Assembly: GCA_021778375.1 (NCBI GenBank)
Contig: JAJYCM010000094.1
Location: 1 to 9,151 of the forward strand
Reading direction: 5' to 3'
Origin: Bacteroidota bacterium
GTDB lineage: Bacteria; Bacteroidota; Ignavibacteria; Ignavibacteriales; Ignavibacteriaceae
Length of the DNA stretch: 9,151 nt
Within the stretch, counting starts at the first letter, position 1. Each line of letters begins with the position of its first letter. The notes beneath the pieces are model-generated. The model was not told the DNA's origin and ran no database searches. It saw only the letters and a list, made by a program, of their open reading frames with translations. A program made the translations under genes and the position numbers. Shown piece by piece: positions 7,192-9,151 of this stretch.

Positions 7192-8105
7192 CGGCTTATC
7201 TCGATAATTGCCTTTTTAATTTGGGAAATGTCTTTGATAGTGTCAAATAAATATTTCCCATACTTACCTGCGCTTATTGTTAAGGAAGGGTTCAGTGAAT
7301 GTGTCTTTATAGATAAATCTTCGACATTACCGTGATCGGAACAAATCAATAAAGTAGTATTTGATCGATCCATTTCAGATAAAATTGCAAATAAGAATTC
7401 ATCCAAAGTGTTAAGGACGGGCTCAATATCCCCTTCATGTCTACCGTGTCCGATGTAATCAGTAAGATAATATTCGTAAAGAGTGAAAGAATTTTGAAAA
7501 GCAATTTTTAACAGACGTCTGGCTGCGGTCTCAGATTTAATGACCGGCAGTGTGTAGCCTAATTTCTGATTCCATTTTTCGTTTGTAATTTCTGCAGTTA
7601 ATGCCTTACCCTTTTTAACATCGGTAGCATGGTTTAGTCTAACTCCGCTGAACCTGCAGCTTAATGAAGTAACGCTAAGTCTTGGTTTACCGGATTTAAG
7701 ATAATCAAAAAAAGGTTTCGGGTATGCGTTTGCAAAAAATACTTTTTTATTTTTCTTTAGAAAGTATTTGAATATATTTTGCTCCTGAATTATAGGCAAG
7801 AGAGTTGAATAAGGATACGGGCCAAAATGTTTTCCAACGATTTTGGGTGCATTGACACCGCAGAAGATAGCTGTCTGTCCAGTACCGCTTTGCGGAAAAC
7901 CTTCAACTCCTAAACGAGCATCAGCCGGGAAGATAAAGGAATTGTTTGATTCGATAACCTGGTCTTTAATTGAGGGAGTTTTCCCGAATATTTGAGTAAA
8001 GGTTTTAAATGGATACTTAAAAAATGGATTGTTTTGATAATCTTCGTTTCCAATTCCCACTCCGTCTATAAATATCATTAAAACATGGTCCAAGAGATTT
8101 ACCAT
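7188..8105 (-). CDS. Stand-alone metalloenzyme-domain protein, alkaline phosphatase/iPGM superfamily
   Basis: A 305-aa soluble protein with the complete two-metal signature of the alkaline phosphatase / cofactor-independent phosphoglycerate mutase superfamily: FIDGVGIG at residues 12-19 (Asp14), QSGTGQTA at 72-79 with Ser73 or Thr75 as probable nucleophile, DYIGH at 216-220 (Asp216, His220), SDHGN at 256-260 (Asp257, His258) and His269 in THSLNP. It is too short for iPGM (about 510 aa) and shows no obvious counterpart of the iPGM substrate-binding domain; residues 95-200 form a smaller cap of unknown specificity. It could be a phosphatase, phosphodiesterase or mutase; the substrate is unknown. 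No signal peptide is seen. The ATG at 8105 has no clear Shine-Dalgarno; Met10 is an alternative start just before the first metal motif. It follows dtd by 38 bases and shares an ATGA overlap with comEC, so the two are probably translationally coupled. Confidence 0.85.
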   Translation of the reverse strand: MVNLLDHVLMIFIDGVGIGNEDYQNNPFFKYPFKTFTQIFGKTPSIKDQVIESNNSFIFPADARLGVEGFPQSGTGQTAIFCGVNAPKIVGKHFGPYPYSTLLPIIQEQNIFKYFLKKNKKVFFANAYPKPFFDYLKSGKPRLSVTSLSCRFSGVRLNHATDVKKGKALTAEITNEKWNQKLGYTLPVIKSETAARRLLKIAFQNSFTLYEYYLTDYIGHGRHEGDIEPVLNTLDEFLFAILSEMDRSNTTLLICSDHGNVEDLSIKTHSLNPSLTISAGKYGKYLFDTIKDISQIKKAIIEISR

Positions 8106-8143
8106 TTAATAGTTTATAAAAGACAGATAGCAAAAGCTTAAAC

Positions 8144-8632
8144 TTATTTTGAATCGACAATTAAGGTAACGGGTCCATCGTTAATTATTTTCACTGACAT
8201 CATTGTCTTAAAGATACCGCTCTTGACATTATGCTCGCCTATATTTTCCTTTACTCTCAATAAAAATTTTTCATAAAGCTCATTTGCAAATTCCGGTTTT
8301 GCTGCATCTGTAAAGCTCGGGCGATTACCGCGGGATGTATCGCCATATACAGTAAATTGCGAGACGATTAAAGCTTCCCCGTTAATATCTTTCAAAGACA
8401 AATTCATTTTATTCTCTTCATCTTCGGAATAATCTTTGAGTAAAAGTGGTTGATCTTTTGGCGAAAATATACGAAGATTGCAACATTTGTCTGCCACAAA
8501 TTTGACATCTATAAGGGTATCGCTGTATTTAATTCCCAGCAAAATCACAATTCCCTTCTTAATTTCCTCATGAATATTTATAGAGTCAATATAAACTCCT
8601 CCTTCAGACACCTTCTGAACAACAGCTCTCAA
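8144..8632 (-). CDS. dtd: D-aminoacyl-tRNA deacylase
   Basis: Removes D-amino acids (and mischarged glycine) from tRNA, protecting translation from mis-acylated tRNA. It acts as a homodimer in the cytoplasm. Family motifs are clear: the start MRAVVQKVSEGGVYID, the active-site SQFTVYGDT at residues 91-99 followed by GNRPSF, and the chirality-checking Gly-Pro motif NDGPVTL at 151-157 (Gly153-Pro154). At 162 aa it is somewhat longer than the common 145-150 aa, mainly because of an acidic stretch DYSEDEEN at 67-74 before the conserved MNLSL. The start is TTG (8632-8630), not ATG: the family N-terminus and an AGGAG seven bases upstream leave little doubt. The start overlaps the prmC stop by four bases (TTGA), indicating translational coupling. 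Confidence 0.95.
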   Translation of the reverse strand: MRAVVQKVSEGGVYIDSINIHEEIKKGIVILLGIKYSDTLIDVKFVADKCCNLRIFSPKDQPLLLKDYSEDEENKMNLSLKDINGEALIVSQFTVYGDTSRGNRPSFTDAAKPEFANELYEKFLLRVKENIGEHNVKSGIFKTMMSVKIINDGPVTLIVDSK

Positions 8633-9151
8633 AGCAACTCTCCTATCATAACCCGATCAATATTTTGATAATCTTTTATAATTCGAATATTCTTAAAATT
8701 ATTAGACGATAATAATTCTTTCACTTGGAGAGAGTGGCAATGCCCGATCTCAAAAAATAACTTACCGTTATTTTTAAGATAATTGGCTGCCTTTGAAGTA
8801 ATTACTCTATAAAAGCTTAAACCATCAGCTTGGTCCGTCAATGCTATTGTAGGCTCGTAGTTTTTTAGTTCGTTATCGAGATTTGCATAATCGTTTATAG
8901 TAACGTAGGGAGGATTAGAAACAATTACATCAAAATTATTATCAGCTAATGCCATATCAGCTAAAATATCATGTTTAAGAAATTGAATTCTATCGGCAGT
9001 ATTATTATGTTTTGCATTTTCTCTTGCAATTAGTAGAGCGTCTTCGCTAATATCAATTGCAACTATTAAAGCCTCCGGGAGAAACTTCGCTAAGGCAACG
9101 GAAATATTTCCGCTGCCTGTACCTATATCTAATATCTTTACAAATTTTTTT
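8629..9151 (-). CDS. prmC: Peptide chain release factor N5-glutamine methyltransferase (PrmC/HemK), C-terminal part
   Basis: Uses S-adenosylmethionine to methylate the glutamine of the GGQ motif in release factors 1 and 2, which improves translation termination. The gene enters from the right edge; the frame is open through base 9151, so the Met at 8955 is internal and not the start. The 173 visible residues form the Rossmann-like methyltransferase domain. They contain the SAM-binding motif I LDIGTGSGNISVALA (visible residues 7-21), the acidic AIDIS at the end of strand 2 (31-35), and the diagnostic NPPY at 79-82 (bases 8916-8905), which binds the substrate glutamine. The end LFFEIGHCHSLQVKELL and the final strand DRVMIGELL are typical of PrmC. 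The N-terminal helical substrate-recognition domain (roughly 100 aa in the family) lies outside the window. The stop overlaps the dtd start by four bases. Confidence 0.93.
   Translation of the reverse strand, partial: KKFVKILDIGTGSGNISVALAKFLPEALIVAIDISEDALLIARENAKHNNTADRIQFLKHDILADMALADNNFDVIVSNPPYVTINDYANLDNELKNYEPTIALTDQADGLSFYRVITSKAANYLKNNGKLFFEIGHCHSLQVKELLSSNNFKNIRIIKDYQNIDRVMIGELL
8638..8644 (-). promoter_or_regulatory. Ribosome binding site deciding the TTG start of dtd
   Basis: AGGAGAG on the minus strand lies inside the end of prmC. The AGGAG core ends seven bases before the TTG start. It supports coupled translation of dtd from the prmC message and confirms the non-ATG start. Confidence 0.7.

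Noticed and set aside
8450..8668. 72-codon open frame on the plus strand across dtd and the prmC end
   Set aside because: It is antisense to two firmly identified genes and has no motif or ribosome binding site.
190..9151. Genomic island, defence system or mobile element
   Set aside because: All complete genes are housekeeping or conserved families, composition looks even, and there are no transposase, integrase, tRNA or direct-repeat signs.

Overview
The window is about 9.15 kb of AT-rich bacterial chromosome, densely packed with housekeeping genes. It shows no mobile element, CRISPR array, tRNA or rRNA, and no region whose composition clearly departs from the rest. The phosphoglucosamine mutase closely resembles the Bacteroidota/Chlorobi type (DPDVDRL metal loop, GGEGSGGVIYP sugar loop, RKSNTEP phosphate loop). 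Together with the low GC content and the scarcity of strong Shine-Dalgarno sites, this suggests a member of the Bacteroidota/Ignavibacteriota (FCB) group. That placement comes from recalled family patterns, not from a search.

Layout, left to right. At the left edge, bases 1-100 on the minus strand hold the first 33 codons of a gene that looks like an endonuclease III-type (HhH-GPD) DNA glycosylase. It diverges from glmM (190-1539, plus strand), the only complete plus-strand gene. Every other gene is on the minus strand, so transcription there runs from right to left: prmC (5' end outside the window) > dtd > an alkaline-phosphatase/phosphoglycerate-mutase-superfamily metalloenzyme > comEC > purK > purE > a TPR lipoprotein > a DUF58 protein. 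The DUF58 gene ends tail-to-tail with glmM, 23 bases away.

Spacing suggests two transcription units on the minus strand. prmC/dtd overlap by 4 bases (TTGA), the metalloenzyme and comEC overlap by 4 bases (ATGA), purK and purE are 2 bases apart, and the remaining gaps up to purE are about 40 bases. A 91-base gap, the largest within the minus-strand block, separates purE from the lipoprotein/DUF58 pair, which is itself coupled by a 1-base TAATG overlap. That gap contains a candidate Bacteroidota-style -7 element.

Functionally the genes cover peptidoglycan precursor synthesis (GlmM), translation termination and quality control (PrmC, Dtd), DNA uptake (ComEC), purine synthesis (PurK, PurE), probable DNA repair (glycosylase) and two envelope-related or poorly characterised proteins (TPR lipoprotein, DUF58). 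The least understood gene is the stand-alone metalloenzyme translationally coupled to comEC. I found no convincing undescribed multi-gene system; the findings are mostly start-codon corrections, edge genes, gene coupling and poorly characterised proteins.
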